A DNA stretch of 64,000 nt. It comes from Amorphophallus konjac (Eukaryota; Streptophyta; Magnoliopsida; Alismatales; Araceae). Of this stretch, positions 33,751 through 46,145 are shown one piece after another; position 1 is the first letter of the stretch, and each line of letters begins with the position of its first letter. The notes beneath the pieces are model-generated. The model was not told the origin of the DNA and searched no databases. It saw only the letters and a list, made by a program, of their open reading frames with translations. The position numbers and the translations under genes are program-made. The DNA lies in the NCBI GenBank assembly GCA_022559845.1, contig CM040121.1:568590140-568654139 (forward strand), given 5' to 3'.

Positions 33751-35040
33751 TGTGAACACCTAAAAAGATGATCATCACTCCGACATAAAAGGATAGAAGA
33801 TAGAAAACAACTAAATAAAAAGGGGAGCAAGAGATTGCTATATGGAGGGTGATCGCCAGAGGGGTTACCTCAAAAGGAAGGGAGATTGATCGCGAATACC
33901 TGATGAAAAATAATGATGTGGGATGATTGTAGATTTCCTCCTCCTCCTTCTACCGGCCGGCCGATGAAGGGGGTTTTTCTTCTTGATTACCCTTAAACAA
34001 ATCACAAACAAACAAGATAAAAAGGGATTAGCCAAGTGTGTGTAGTATCAACCCATAGATAAATAAGATGATGGAATATGAGCATAAAGTGTGCACCTTT
34101 CGGTTCTTTTAAAACCCCTAAGAGAATTAGGGAAGGAAGGAGATGTGATGCAAAGCTAATGCAAAAGAATTATGATGAACGATGATGAAACAGTAAACTG
34201 ATGCAAAGAGTTCCCTGCTGTTCCTGACAACAGTAAAGGGAAAACCAATTAAGTCGGCTGATGCAATAGGAAGACGAAACCACCGCAGGAGCAAAGGATG
34301 CGCAGGGAAAAGGAGCGTGGAAAGCTTCTATGCGCGTAGAAAACCTGTTTCTGCTATTACTAATCCCTCTTTTCTTCTCCCTTTTTTTTTGCCAACCTCT
34401 TGCGAACTCGACCCAGGGATGCATTTATAGGGCAGAAAACACAGATCTAATGGGATAAGAATTGGCAATAGCCATCCACGGCAAGGTCTCTGGTTACCTA
34501 ATCCAACAAGATGATCAAACAGAGCAGGCAACTCTCCAGGAAAGCTCCGTTCAATCAGGACTCGGAAGGAAAAGAGACGACCCACATAAAGGCGTTATCT
34601 GAAATTGACGACCTGGATCAGGGCGTTAATTAAAATAACGATTGGCATAAAGGCGTCAATTAATGGATTTAATTTTAGTAAGAAACACCTTCCTTATTTG
34701 AAAATGATGAAGCGACGCCTGAGGGATAGGCGTTAATTAAAAACACGACCCAGAGAGGGACGTTAATTCTTATTTTTCCAATTTGAATGCAATTTGTTAA
34801 ATTCTAGAAACTGACGCCTCTTGGATCAGTCGTCCTTTCTTTAAAACGCGCCCAGGAGCAAGCCGTTATTTAAAACATGCCTTACTTCAAGTCGTGAATT
34901 ACAAAAATAATTAGAAAAACACATAAAATCACACAAAAATAGAAAAACTTCGTATTATGGAAATATTGAAGTTCACTTTGGGGCGTTAACATGGTGACAT
35001 GAGATTTGATCAACATAGTATCAATTTTGGCGTGTCTACA
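33751..35040 (-). repeat. Solo LTR of the RT3 family
   Basis: 1290 bp with ends tgtgaacacc and tgtctaca. TSD agcct lies on both sides (33746-33750, 35041-35045), with no PBS, polypurine tract or coding sequence. It is homologous to 7288-9269: the shared ccggccgatgaag region, the minus-strand TATA at 34421-34430, the hairpin region 34580-34880 and the end. Solo LTRs arise by recombination between the two LTRs of one element. Confidence 0.9.
34580..34880. repeat. Hairpin array in the solo RT3-family LTR
   Basis: Short inverted repeats with ggcgtt or gacgcc arms occur, for example acgcct...aggcgt near 34713, linked by ttaatt. It matches in style the array at 8215-9065, but the individual arms are not conserved. 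Confidence 0.6.
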
Positions 35041-36454
35041 AGCCTCCTGTCACTGGCTCAGTAGGGGTCCCGCAGAACCCCAACCGAAAACAACGGCGAC
35101 ACAGAAAGCAGCAACTACAGCAAGAACAACAGTAACAACAAGAACAACAAACCGGTGGCCGGTAAAAACCTTGGCACTACAGCTACTCCTACTGTACCAG
35201 AAAACACGCCCCGATCTCACTATCGGGGGACCACCAAACAACGAACCACCCTAGTCACGCTACTAGGAAAACGACTACGTAGTCGGGACTCGACGCTGTC
35301 TAGGGAAAAGCCCTCAGTGACGCTCACTAGAACCCCTAAACCTCAGCATCGGGGAAACACCCGGAACTTCCACGCAAAACCACGTCTCGCAGACGGGAAG
35401 TAGAACTCGACTCTCAAGAAAAATCACGTCACATGAAACTCACGTCAAGTGACAGGAGCACTGCTCACCAGAAGCAAGGCCGGATGCGTCCACTGACGAC
35501 TTAGTCCACAGCCTCAGGTGTCTCGCTGCGACGCCCCAAGCGGAGACAGAGACACACAATAACCAGTAACACAGACAAGGACTAGCTGGGGTCGCGCTCG
35601 TCAGCACGGGTCCAACAGCCCCCTACTAAGTGTGCACACACAGACCAACTGCTCTAGGTCGGGTCCTCTAGCTGGTTTCCCCCCCACCCGGACTCAGGCT
35701 GCAAAGGCAAGGGGCCCTACGATAAGCAGCCTAAAAATCGTCTCTCCCGGGTAAGCTGCTCCACCACTCCTGGGTGGGTCAGCACACGCGTGCCGTAAGA
35801 AGGCTACGACTAGTGGGAGGTCACTAAACATGAACACGAAAAGCCACTCATGCACCCATCGCGAGTAACACAGAGAGATAGGTGGCACGACGCCGCCAGA
35901 CTCTGGACAGCCCACTAGACCTACTAAATTCAGCGGTCCTTGAGTCACGCGACACGGGGTCAAGACCGTCGTACAGGGACAGTTCCACACCATCAATCTA
36001 GCCTATCCCTAGGTCTAAAACCACGGTAACATGAATATCGAGGTAGCTCACAAGTCGCCAGGTGAAACTCTTGTCCAAGGGGCACACGGAAAGCCTCCAG
36101 CCCCTGGCTGGTTAACTGGACTCAAAGTCCAACGCCACACACACGGCCCACTCAGAAACCACCTTCCGGAGACACCCACGACGTGCGGAGAAGACCCACC
36201 GCACTCATACTGATACACGGTGACTCGATCTAGCGAGAGCACGAAGCTCGAAACACATGGGGTCACCCGGACCCTCCAAACCCACGGGCATGCTAATCGA
36301 GGTAACACGGTACCTCCAGACACCCAAAAACACGGTCACAGAACCAACGGGGTGTCCGAGACACTCATGAGGCCAAAGGTCAACCACTGGGTCACAACTG
36401 GGTCGACCGGAGACCAACACGACGCTAAACGGACACAGCGAACCCGAAAAATCA

Positions 36455-36790
36455 CCTAGCGGTCTACCCCTGGACCGCTAAGGCCAGCCTAGCGGTCTAC
36501 CCCTGGACCGCTAAGCTCCAGGAACTCGCAAAACCCTAGCGGTCACTTCTCGGACCACTAGGCAGAGTGGCGATCTTTTGTTGCCTAGCGGTCTGTCGCA
36601 AGACCGCTACCCCACCGACCTCGAACGACTCCAAAGTAGAAAATGGTCTAGCCCTGACCGCTACCGCGAGCATGGCGGTCTACCCCTGGACTGCTAAGCC
36701 CCACAGGCGGTCTATCGCGAGACCGCTAAACCAACCGACATAACGGACCCCCTAGCGGTCTACACATGACAGCTAGCACGCAAGCGGTCA
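36455..36790. repeat. tagcggtc hairpin array in RT5 3' LTR
   Basis: The first two units, 36457-36480 and 36490-36513, are identical 24-mers with 8-nt arms tagcggtc and gaccgcta around the 8-nt spacer tacccctg. At least six further variants follow with changed spacers or arms. The array lies 0.6-0.9 kb downstream of the TATA box, so it would be transcribed. The counterpart in the 5' LTR is 49893-50265. Confidence 0.9.
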
Positions 36791-37352
36791 CTGGAACGAC
36801 GGCTAGATCGTCCCGAGCCCGAAAACGGCGGAAACGGCGGGAAACCCCATTCCACGCCCCGTTCACACCCATGTGAAGGGGAAAACAAGGGGAAACTAGT
36901 CCCCAACCTCTCCAGCACCGAGAGGACCCATTTAAACCCCAAAAATGCAATCGAAATGCGAAATCTGGCTCACACCCCAAAATCATGCATTTTTTCCAAA
37001 ACGCGAAAATAAACCCGCTCGGCTCGCCACGGCCTACAAAACTCGCGGGAAAGGAAGGGAAGTACACGAGCTGGGGGTTCATCTCCCTACCTCCACTAAA
37101 GATTTCGCGCGCCGTGGATGCCGATCCATGAAGAAAACACCGTTAAACCCTCGTCGGCTCGCGATCCCACGAACCGCCTCCACCATCGCGTCCTCGCTCC
37201 ATCCTCATCGCTCCACGCCCCACGATCCTCACCGCCTTGCCCCTGTCCACCTCCGTCGGCCGTCGGAGAAGAGAGGGAGAGAGGAGAGAGCGTGACAAGA
37301 GAGAGGGAGGGAAGAGAGAAATGAGAGATGGGGAGAGAGAGAAAAGGTGAGG

Positions 37353-37365
37353 TTAATATATATAG
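37353..37365 (-). promoter_or_regulatory. TATA box of RT5 3' LTR
   Basis: The minus strand reads ctatatatattaa. It is repeated in the 5' LTR at about 50803-50815 and in the related solo LTR near 48862-48876. A C/T-rich leader follows in each copy. Confidence 0.7.
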
Positions 37366-37591
37366 AAAAACTCAAAAATTTCAGAAATTCATAAAAATAC
37401 GAAAAATTACCTCCGTGATCCTCGGGAAGAGCACAATGCGCTGGTTACGTCCCGGAGTCGAAGAACGCAACGGTTCACCCTACACAAAGTTTTGAAGGCA
37501 TATCAGGGAAAAACACACATAAAATACAAAACACACTCCGGGACCCAGGAAAATGATCCGAAAAATATCCAAAAAATCCGGGGCATTACAG

Positions 37592-37603
37592 CCCTACCCC
37601 CTT
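37592..37603 (-). promoter_or_regulatory. Polypurine tract of RT5
   Basis: The minus strand reads aagggggtaggg just before the 3' LTR. The adjoining inward sequence resembles the equivalent position in TekE (54509-54545). Confidence 0.75.
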
Positions 37604-40040
37604 ATAAGAATTTCATCCTCGAAATTCAGGACAAGCACCAAGCCACAAGGGGAGAACACCAAGGACCAACTGACAACGCCGTCAGAGCCCCAACCAAACC
37701 TCGATACTCGCATAAACCACGATCCAGAGGGACACGACCAGACAATGATCACGGACAATGCCTCGCTCACAATCCAAGACACATCGATCATCAGAGCAGG
37801 CACATGCAAAAGGGTATGAGTCTGGCGTCGCCTCAGACAACACGAAAACAAACCACCGCACTACAGCCACCATCTCGCTTACCGAGAAAACACACTCCCC
37901 GCCACGAGGACCAACACTGAGCTTCCACCGGCTCACACCTGGCAAGCCGTACGCCCTCAGCAACACGGCCAACTCTGCCAGAAGACAAACTTCTCACCAT
38001 CCTCGAACCAAATCTCACTCGGACACCGCATCCGGTCTCGAACCTCATGCCAACTCTACCCTCTCAGGGGAGCACGGCGAAACCACATGACAAGGTCTCT
38101 CCTCGGCCCTCACGTCACTCGACTCAGACTTACAGGGAAATCCTCCCATGCTGGTCACCAGACCAAGGACTGCCATTCCACGCCAACGTCCCATCAAGGA
38201 CCTTCACGCACAGGCATCAACCATCGTCATGTCTCATCAACTCCTATCTCATCTCAATTACTCCAAGTGGACGCCTGCCAATCCCGATTCCGCTCTTACC
38301 ACAGAAGCACGAGACACAACCTGAACAATTCACGGCACACAATTCCAAAATAGGAAAGTGTCGCCTGTCACCATAGCAACCTGGTCGACAGCGCCACGAC
38401 CAATGCACACGGGTCCACAGACAATACACATCTCACCATGGTCGACCACTCGGTCAACCTCACCAGCCACTCACAGCCACTAACCGGGACCCAAAATCTC
38501 TCAGAGATCACTTCTCCAAAACACAACCCCTTTCGCGGACACAGCTTCCAACACAAAACAGGGTACTCATGCGACACACTCGCCAACATATTTCCCCAAC
38601 TCTCCATCCTGCCAGTGCCACGAACCACATTACCTCTAGCAACGGCACGGCAACAACACGTCTCACACAACCCGAGACAATCTCATGCCGAGGAAACAAT
38701 CCTTCGATGCCCAACACATCCTCTGAATCCATCCGTAGCAACCAATGCTACGATCCACGCACCCTGATCCTCATGCACAGCCACCACAATGACAACTCGG
38801 GATCCTCCATCCCGACAATGCTCTGCAACTCCGCAGACTCCGATTCACAACATCTCGGAAACCACAACACCAACCGCAAATTCTCACGAACACCGCCCAA
38901 TCTGGCACACATCCTTCCGGAATAGCGCCAACACCCCCCTCATGCTGCAAGGGAATGGGCACGCTTCTCAAAGGCAACCACCTTGTCAAATCACAGGACG
39001 TGTCTCGCACGGACTTCTTGCCACACGAAGGCCAACCAATCCGAACACACGGTGCAAGACGACGAACCTTGGCAAAACGCGATCTCCTCCAACCACACCT
39101 CAACAAACAGAAGGAAAACTCCACGCTCGACCTGACCTCGAACCTTGCACTCATTGGGAACAACACCTTCCAGTACCAAGAAAACCATTACTTCTGTCAG
39201 GTCATCACCTCCGACAACACTCGCCCAATGTCTCATCAGGCCACGATCACAGCATCTCTCAATGCACCACCGCTGCAATTCCACGAACTGCAACACGCCA
39301 CGCCAAGAGCCGCAACACGAGCTATAATCGGCAACCGCCAACGCTCATCCTCGAGTCCCGAACTCACCACGAAACCTTCACACCTCAACCCAATTTCAGG
39401 GCGAACACAACTCATTCGCACACAAAAGCGCAGAGCAAGAGCTTACTGGGACGCCTCCACCCAATCTTGCCTCGAAATCTGCAAAAATATACGGGACCGA
39501 CACGTCATTCCTGAAGCCACAGAGCATGGCAAGAACACCAGGCTCGACAAATCAGCAGCTCCACAGAAGATCCTCCGCTCACCCGAGCACAATTCTCGAC
39601 CAAAGCACCCACTCTGCCACCTCGAACCACAATCTCAACGCCTCAGGGGCTGGATGAACCTTGATCTGGAGTGGCCAACACCAATAACAGCTCCCTCAAA
39701 GCACACTCACGGCCACTTAATCACGAGCAATCCTCACCAGCCACCTGACCTCGAACGAAGCACTGCAGATCCGCACTTGCCGACAACCTCTGCCCATCAC
39801 AGCACAACCGGGGCCACCACCCATCGGGAAGAAACCTCTTTTTTACATCCCTTGGGCCCCACACCGGCATTCCACGAAACAACAACCGCATTCACAACGC
39901 CAACGCCGTGCCCTCAAGCTCTCAAGCAAGAAACCAAGCGAAAAATATACACGAAACCCTAAGCCAGCTGCCGACTGTACTGGACCTTACGGACTCTGAT
40001 CACTGCAATATCTCGAATTCTCATGTTTATCCACAACCAC

Positions 40041-40053
40041 ACTCTGATACCAA
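40041..40053 (-). promoter_or_regulatory. Primer binding site of RT5 (initiator-Met tRNA)
   Basis: The minus strand reads ttggtatcagagt directly inside the 5' LTR that starts at 40055 in plus coordinates. Confidence 0.88.
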
Positions 40054-40144
40054 CTGTAACGACCCGAGATCCGGATACCGGGGATAACCCGATACCATTC
40101 GAACCCTGGACCGCCGCCCACGAGCCGGAGGGCTCGGAAAGGCT

Positions 40145-43100
40145 TGTTGGCACTCAAAATGTGATGCACGGCGACCGAGCCGTAAAGATGAATGATACGG
40201 CCCATTGAAGCACAGAAGCCGACGAAGAAAAACATGCTGAAGACTTCTCAAGCTGCCAGAGCCTCGAGTCACCTAGAATGAACACCGGGGACTTCACCTC
40301 GGGAGAGTCGAGATGAATCCACAACCATCCGGCAGTGCGACCAAGTCTGCCTAATGATTCAGCATCGACTCTGTCGTGCCGCTACCCTACACCCGTCGCC
40401 CGACCAAGGACGACGGTCTACCCGGTGACTCACCACTTGAATGAAGACTCTCCTAAGGAGGAAGAATGCCATCGGTCCTTCGTAACAAGGAACCGGAGGC
40501 TCTGGCAGCGGAAGGTCCCGATCACCCCACACGGGTTCGACTTCTCGCTATATTGGGTCCGTTAGTGGCCGAATGATCGCCAGTCAAAGCGGAATTGTCT
40601 CAGATGTCATACCATCTCACAAGGAAGCTCCAGGCGCGAGTCAAGCCGAGCCGAAAGCACAAATCATAGTGCCGAAGGCCGTGTCAGTGGTAAACCCGCG
40701 TGCTCAAGCCAAACACACACGGAGTTCGGATTAAGGTCGTACGTCATACCAAGAGCTTCGTCAACGCCCCGTCAAGGTTTTCCAAGGACCGTGGCGAAAG
40801 GAAGAGTCAACGGGGGCTTTCGGAACCATCCCCGGACCCATCGGCTAGCCTGCGTCGAGCGAACAAGCTAAATTGGCGCACAAGAGGTCACCGGCGCCCC
40901 TTGATCCGGCGCCACCAAATCCGGCGCGCCAAAGCAATTGGGGGACATTTGTCCCCGGCGCCACTAAATCCGGCGCGCCCTCTGTGGCACCGGATTAACT
41001 GGTTGCTATAAAAGCAACACCTCGTTCGACCAATAAGAATAGGGATTTTGGAAAAAGAAAGAAGAGAACATTCAGAGAGAGGGAGAATCCAGAGAGCCTG
41101 AGGGTTTTCGTGTGGGAAAAACCTCCCGTCTGAGCGTCTCCACAGCCGCCACCCCTCTCTGCATGCACATCCCAGTGCCGGAGAAGAAGATCGTCTGCTT
41201 CCTCGTTTGTTTAGGTGGGTCGTTGTAATTTCCCCATCGATCCCCTCTCTGTTCGGGTATTTTCTCCGATACGATGTAAGTGAGAAGGGGGGAGGATGGC
41301 AATGATATGAGCCTTCCTTCCTCCCCCCTCTCACCGTCTCTGCGATCATCCCTCTCCCCTCTATAATTTCTTCCCTCTCTATTAGCAAAAACGGTGACCG
41401 TGCGACAACGCCGGCACCGGAATGATAACCTGTGTAGCTTTTTTTTGTTTTTGTTCTTGGAATGAAAGGATATGTCAACGAGCAGAGGGGTCTAATGCTC
41501 TTATCCTTCCTCTGCACCGTTCCTTTTCTTTCATTGCATTTTCTTCCTGCGGCTGGTGAAACGGCGCCGTGCAATAGTGCCGGCGCCGGGGAGGGTGATG
41601 TGCATAGAACGAACGGACGTGGGCATGCCCGGCGCCGTGGTTACCTCTCCCGTATGCTTCCTCTTCTATCTGTATGTGCGTCCACCGGATTTGCTTCCCC
41701 GACGCCGATTATGCCCTGCTACGCAGTGGGCTACAGCAACTACTCCCCTCTCCCCGGGGTTTCTCTTCCGTTCGAACGCCAAAGGTTTTCACCGCCGGAG
41801 GCATACACATATGTGTGTTTCTCCGATCGATATCGGGCTGTCCTCTTACCTTCCTTCTTGCTCTCGACCATGAACAGGAGGGGATGAGGCCATCCCCATA
41901 CTCCTCCTCTTCACTTTCTAGACTCCTCCGGGTGAATGTTTCGTTGAACCTGCTAACATCCATATGTGCAAACATACACACACCCACAGACATTAACATT
42001 AGTCTGCTAACTGTACATGCTTTCCCACCGCGCCGCATTATCATCTCGTTAGTGAGATTCGACAACCCGGGGAGGGGAACATTCCCCAAATACTTCATCC
42101 AAATCACTCAGTCTGTAGGAAATCATCTATTAGTGATGAGTTTCCCTGCGGACCAATGAGTGTACAGTAACATGGGTTAATCCCAACACCTCAAATCCAC
42201 AGCCCTTAGTGGGTCTTGTGGTGGCCGTGAGATGGGTGCCCCTCGTAGGCTGGCCCTCGGGGTTTTCCCTCTCTATTGGTGGTCCCGACTTAGACGTGGT
42301 ACCGACTCGGGTCGCGTGAGTACTCCCCGCTTCTCCCTGACAATCCTCCGGGATGGGGAGATGCTGTCGAAATTTCAGCTCGAACGAGTTTGACTCGGAA
42401 CGATTGCCGCACTCGAGTACGAACCTCGCGCGAGCCTGTGATTCGACTTCCGGATGGCCCGGGGCCCATCCGTTGAATAATTAACTCAATAAACTTCCAA
42501 AATCTTCCAAAATATTTTAATAAGTCCAAAAATAAATCAATAAAACCTCGATTTCTGTGAAACAGGGCTAAACCAGCGCCGTCGACACTTGGCGCACCTT
42601 AATACGGCGGGCCTTATTCCGGTGCGCCAGGAAGGGGAGCGCACCGTTTTCAGGCCAATCCCTACACCTACGTTAGGCGGCGCCGTTTTAGGCCTTTACC
42701 CACGCTTCCCGCGCCGTTTTAAACTCTATGCCTATGCGTACTGCGTCGGTTCCGTTCCGAATCGCGTCGTCGTGCCGTTTCAACCCTCTCCTCACCTCCG
42801 GGGTGATTTCTAACGCTGATAATAGAATTAAATAAACCCTGTAATCAATAAATTGAATAAATTGGTTTGTTTAAACCTGAGTTAGCAAGTCTCATAACTT
42901 CATCATCATGCTTTAGTCTAAGCATTCATGCCGCATCAATGTATGCCTGAGTGCACGGGCCCTTTGGTATATCAAATGACATGAGCAGAAAGCCGGGCAA
43001 CGTCCGACGGGAAGCTCTTGCTATGCGTGATGGTGGTCTTCGGACCTAAGTCCTCCACCACGTACTGAGGGTCCGCCCTAATTAACCGTGCATGATAGAT

Positions 43101-43489
43101 CATAGTATCTTGCATGATCATTTGCATCCTTTGCATCCTTTATTCCGGCCTCGACATCCCACTATCTCGGCAATTAATCAAAGGTTTTCCCTCCTCGCGA
43201 GGGATGTAATTAACGACGTAGCCTTTATGGTATGGCGGACTGCTGGTCCCGACCGAACCTCACTCTCGTCCGAAATGGGTCAGAATGAGCGCATAATAAA
43301 CTCGTCACGTACGTGACTGGCACGCCCGCGCAGTCAATCAGTCAGTTAATTACCGGTTAATTAATTGGTTGATCGACGCGTGAATAAACTAAATAAACGC
43401 CAAATAATAATATCCCATCAGAAACAGTCTGGCACGCCCGGTAGGACATACATGATAAAATATCTCTGGTAATAATAAACCTCGAAACA
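40145..43489 (+). repeat. Solo LTR (3345 bp) of an unclassified family
   Basis: TSD aggct (40140-40144 and 43490-43494). Ends are tgttggcact and ctcgaaaca. No terminal repeat, PBS or coding motif is inside, so a solo LTR is the simplest reading. A plus-strand TATA box (41007-41013) follows a g/c-rich palindrome cluster (40885-41000). A second cluster with tggcgcacc/ggtgcgcca arms lies at 42575-42790. Positions 42966-43330 match RT1 and include a perfect 14-bp palindrome gtcacgtacgtgac (43304-43317). Open frames up to 228 aa at 40888-41880 have no domain. Confidence 0.85.
41007..41013 (+). promoter_or_regulatory. TATA box of the solo LTR at 40145-43489
   Basis: The sequence tataaaa lies just after the ggcgcc palindrome cluster and is followed by a purine-rich leader (41040-41100). 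Confidence 0.6.
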
Positions 43490-44262
43490 AGGCTAAAAAG
43501 ATAGGTGTGGTGTACACAGAAATAGGAAATAAAGCAGGACAACAGATATAATAACAGAAATAAACAACTACAACAGAGTCCAGTCCAACAGAAAGTACAG
43601 TCCAAGGCAGAGAATGTACCAAACGGCAAGTGAACACTCGGCCCGGTGAGCTGACAACAAAGAACCTCCACGCAACGCCCTCGAATCCCGAGGAAGAACC
43701 GCCGCACCTGAAACGCAAGGGTGAGCCTCCTGTCACTGGCTCAGTAGGGGTCCCGCAGAATCCCAACCGAAAACAACGGCGGCATGGACAGCAGCAACTA
43801 CAGCAAGAACAACAGTAACATCAGGAACAACAAACCGGTGGCCGGTAAAAACCTCGGCACTACAGCTACTCCTACTGTACCAGAAAACATGCCCCGGTCT
43901 CACCGTTGGGGGACCACCAAACAACAAACTACCCTAGTCACACTACTAGGAAAACGACCACGCAGTCGGGACTCGACGCTGTCTAGGGAAAAGCCCTCGG
44001 TGACGCTCACCGGAACTCCTAAACCTCAGCAACGGGGAAACACCCGAAACTTCCACGCAAAATAACGTCTCGCAGACAGGAAGCAGAACTCGACTCTTGA
44101 GAAAACTCGCATCACGTGAAACTCACGTCAAGTGACAGGAGCACTGCCCACCAAAAGCAAAGCTGGATGCGTCCACTGACGACTTAGTCCACAGCCTCAA
44201 GTGTCTCGCTGCGATGCCCCAGGCGGAGACAGAGACACACAGTAACCAGTACCACGAACAAG

Positions 44263-45911
44263 TGTTAGTATTGGTGTGTTACATGCCAATTTAGGGTCGG
44301 GTAGGCCCGATAGATTTACGATCTTGTTCATTATTAATAAAGTGATATTTGAGCGTAAATATGTGATTGTATATTACTTTAGGATGTCTCTATGATATGT
44401 GGTTGTAAAGTCAACTCGAGATGGGATCTCGATCATGAGACTGACTTTACATGGACACATACCTTAAAATGTTCATGGTTGGAGGGTAATCACTCAGGGA
44501 CTTTTATTACCTAGTAACCAGTACACGTGATGTGTACGGGACCAGTCTCATGGTCACTGGTGCGGGGCACCAACACATATGTGTAGGTGTACATCCTTAG
44601 AGGATGTACACTAAACTGATCCGCTATTGGATCTTCAGATGGTTGATTATACCTAATGTCAACTGAAGATCCAACTGTCTCAGTAGCATCGTTGGTCCTT
44701 TGACCTGAGACATTGATTGGATTCTACACGAGGATCGGAATGGTTTGATGAATTGGCTAAGTGACTTTAACCATAAGTCATGAATTGTCGAGTCATTAAC
44801 CATTTCAGGATACGTGTGAAGATCATCAATAGTCAAAAGGGGATCGCTCACTGTCGGGTATAAATCAGATAGTTAATGGGTCATGACACTGATGCTTCAT
44901 TAAATCCCTGGCCAGGGTCGTGTGAGTTCGTTTAGAGCGGACGTCATACACTTTAAGGAGGTCATGGTCGAATGGCACGATCATGGGGGTTTGACAGTTA
45001 CCGTATCATCGATCGAACCAGACTCATAGAAGGAGCGAGGGATTATAACGATGCGGCAACTGTAGACTTACAGGTTCCAGACATGGTGGTTTAAACCCAG
45101 CGTCCTCTAGGATCACGCGGATTTGCTTGACCCAACGTGATCAAAGGTTCGGAATAAATTAAACTATTATTCGGCTCTAGTAGAAGTGAATAATAAGTTT
45201 AATTTACTTCTAATTAAGAATTAGAAGTTAATGGGCCTTAAACTAGAGTGACTATGTGCCTAGAGGATCACACATAATGGGTTCTCGGGTGACGGGGCAT
45301 TATAGTACAGACGTATATATTAAAAGTCTTAAATTCTTTTGGGAAAAGAATGATGAGAAGGGCTTAATATATATGTATAATAATGAAAGGGATACATCTA
45401 CAATTTTAGTCCTTATGGGTTCTTTTGAAAAGCACCTAACTATTATATATATGTATCCTACGTAGGAAGCCTCTCCTCTCTTCTTCTTTCGAACCAAGCA
45501 TTACAGAAATGAAGAGAAGAAGACTTCTCTCCTCCCCTCTCCTCCCTCTTGCTCTCTCTCTCTCTCCCTCTCAAAGGTGAAAGGCCTAAGAGAGAAGAAC
45601 GGGGTTTTGAGCACCAGTGGTTTTGTGTGTGGGAGGGAAAGAACGGGAGGACGCCGTCACCGCGCGAGGATCCGTGTGGATCAGCTCTAGAGGCCGTACA
45701 TCTGTGCGGCTCGACGTGTGTGGAAATCTGCATCGGGCACTGCGGACAGCGTCGTTCCGCGTAAGGTGAAATCTGCAACCCGTAGTTAGGGGTTGGAAGT
45801 TATTATTGTATCGATTAGAGCACGGTTCTAGGATTCCACAAAGCCCGGGTTTAGTATATAAATTTTTGTTGTCCGCTGCGTTGCCCGAACTGGGCTAACC
45901 GAATCCTTACA
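44263..45911 (+). repeat. Solo LTR (1649 bp) of another unclassified family
   Basis: Ends are tgttagtatt and atccttaca. Perfect TSD acaag (44258-44262 and 45912-45916) lies inside the RT5 LTR, which continues without loss on both sides. A plus-strand TATA-like tattatatatatg lies near 45441-45453, followed by a pyrimidine-rich leader. No PBS, polypurine tract or coding motif was seen. It lacks the hairpin arrays found in the other LTRs here. Confidence 0.88.
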
Positions 45912-46145
45912 ACAAGGACTAGCTGGGGTCGCGCTCGTCAGCGCGGGTCCAACAACCCCCAACTAAGTGTGCACACACAGACCAACTGCTCTAGGTCGGG
46001 TCCTCTAGTTGGTTTTTTCACCCAGCCAGACTCAGGCTACAAAGGCAAGGGGCCCTACGGTAACCAGCCTAAAAACCGTCTCTCTTGGGTAAGCTGCTCC
46101 ACCACTCCCAGGTGGGTCAGCACACGCGTGCCGTAAGAAGGCTAT

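Larger units (their letters stand above)
33428..37590 (-). repeat. 3' LTR of RT5 (with a solo LTR inserted at 33751-35040)
   Basis: TG...CA ends. Minus-strand TATA (ctatatatattaa, 37353-37365), then a C/T-rich leader (plus strand g/a rich, 37255-37345), then a hairpin array (36455-36790). A terminal 90 bp at 33428-33517 is shared with RT4 and the solo LTR at 46146. The pieces flanking the insertion join exactly as in the uninterrupted sequence at 43721-43760. Confidence 0.92.
37591..40054 (-). other. RT5 interior: 2.46 kb without gag or pol, strongly strand-skewed
   Basis: No retroelement protein motif is visible on either strand. The plus strand is very rich in C and A and poor in T and G. 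In one hand-counted line (38461-38520) it has about 25 C, 20 A, 9 T and 6 G. The scarcity of T makes stop codons rare, so long open frames appear on the plus strand (for example 38955-39962, overlapping 38789-39514 in another frame). They run antisense to the element, have no recognisable domain and are probably fortuitous. The sense transcript would be G/U rich. Confidence 0.7.

Noticed and set aside
38955..39962. 335-codon open frame on the plus strand in the RT5 interior
   Set aside because: It overlaps another long frame (38789-39514) in a different phase, runs antisense to the element and has no domain. The T-poor composition explains the lack of stops.
40095..40105. Pol III B-box-like ggttcgaatgg on the minus strand of RT5 LTR ends
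   Set aside because: Two mismatches to the consensus, no A box at suitable distance and no tRNA-like fold; kept only as part of the shared terminus.
40888..41574. 228-codon minus-strand open frame in the 40145 solo LTR
   Set aside because: It overlaps other frames, has no domain, and spans the TATA box and palindrome cluster of an LTR.
33746..43494. TSDs agcct and aggct are reverse complements
   Set aside because: They belong to two independent insertions of different families at different sites; coincidence.
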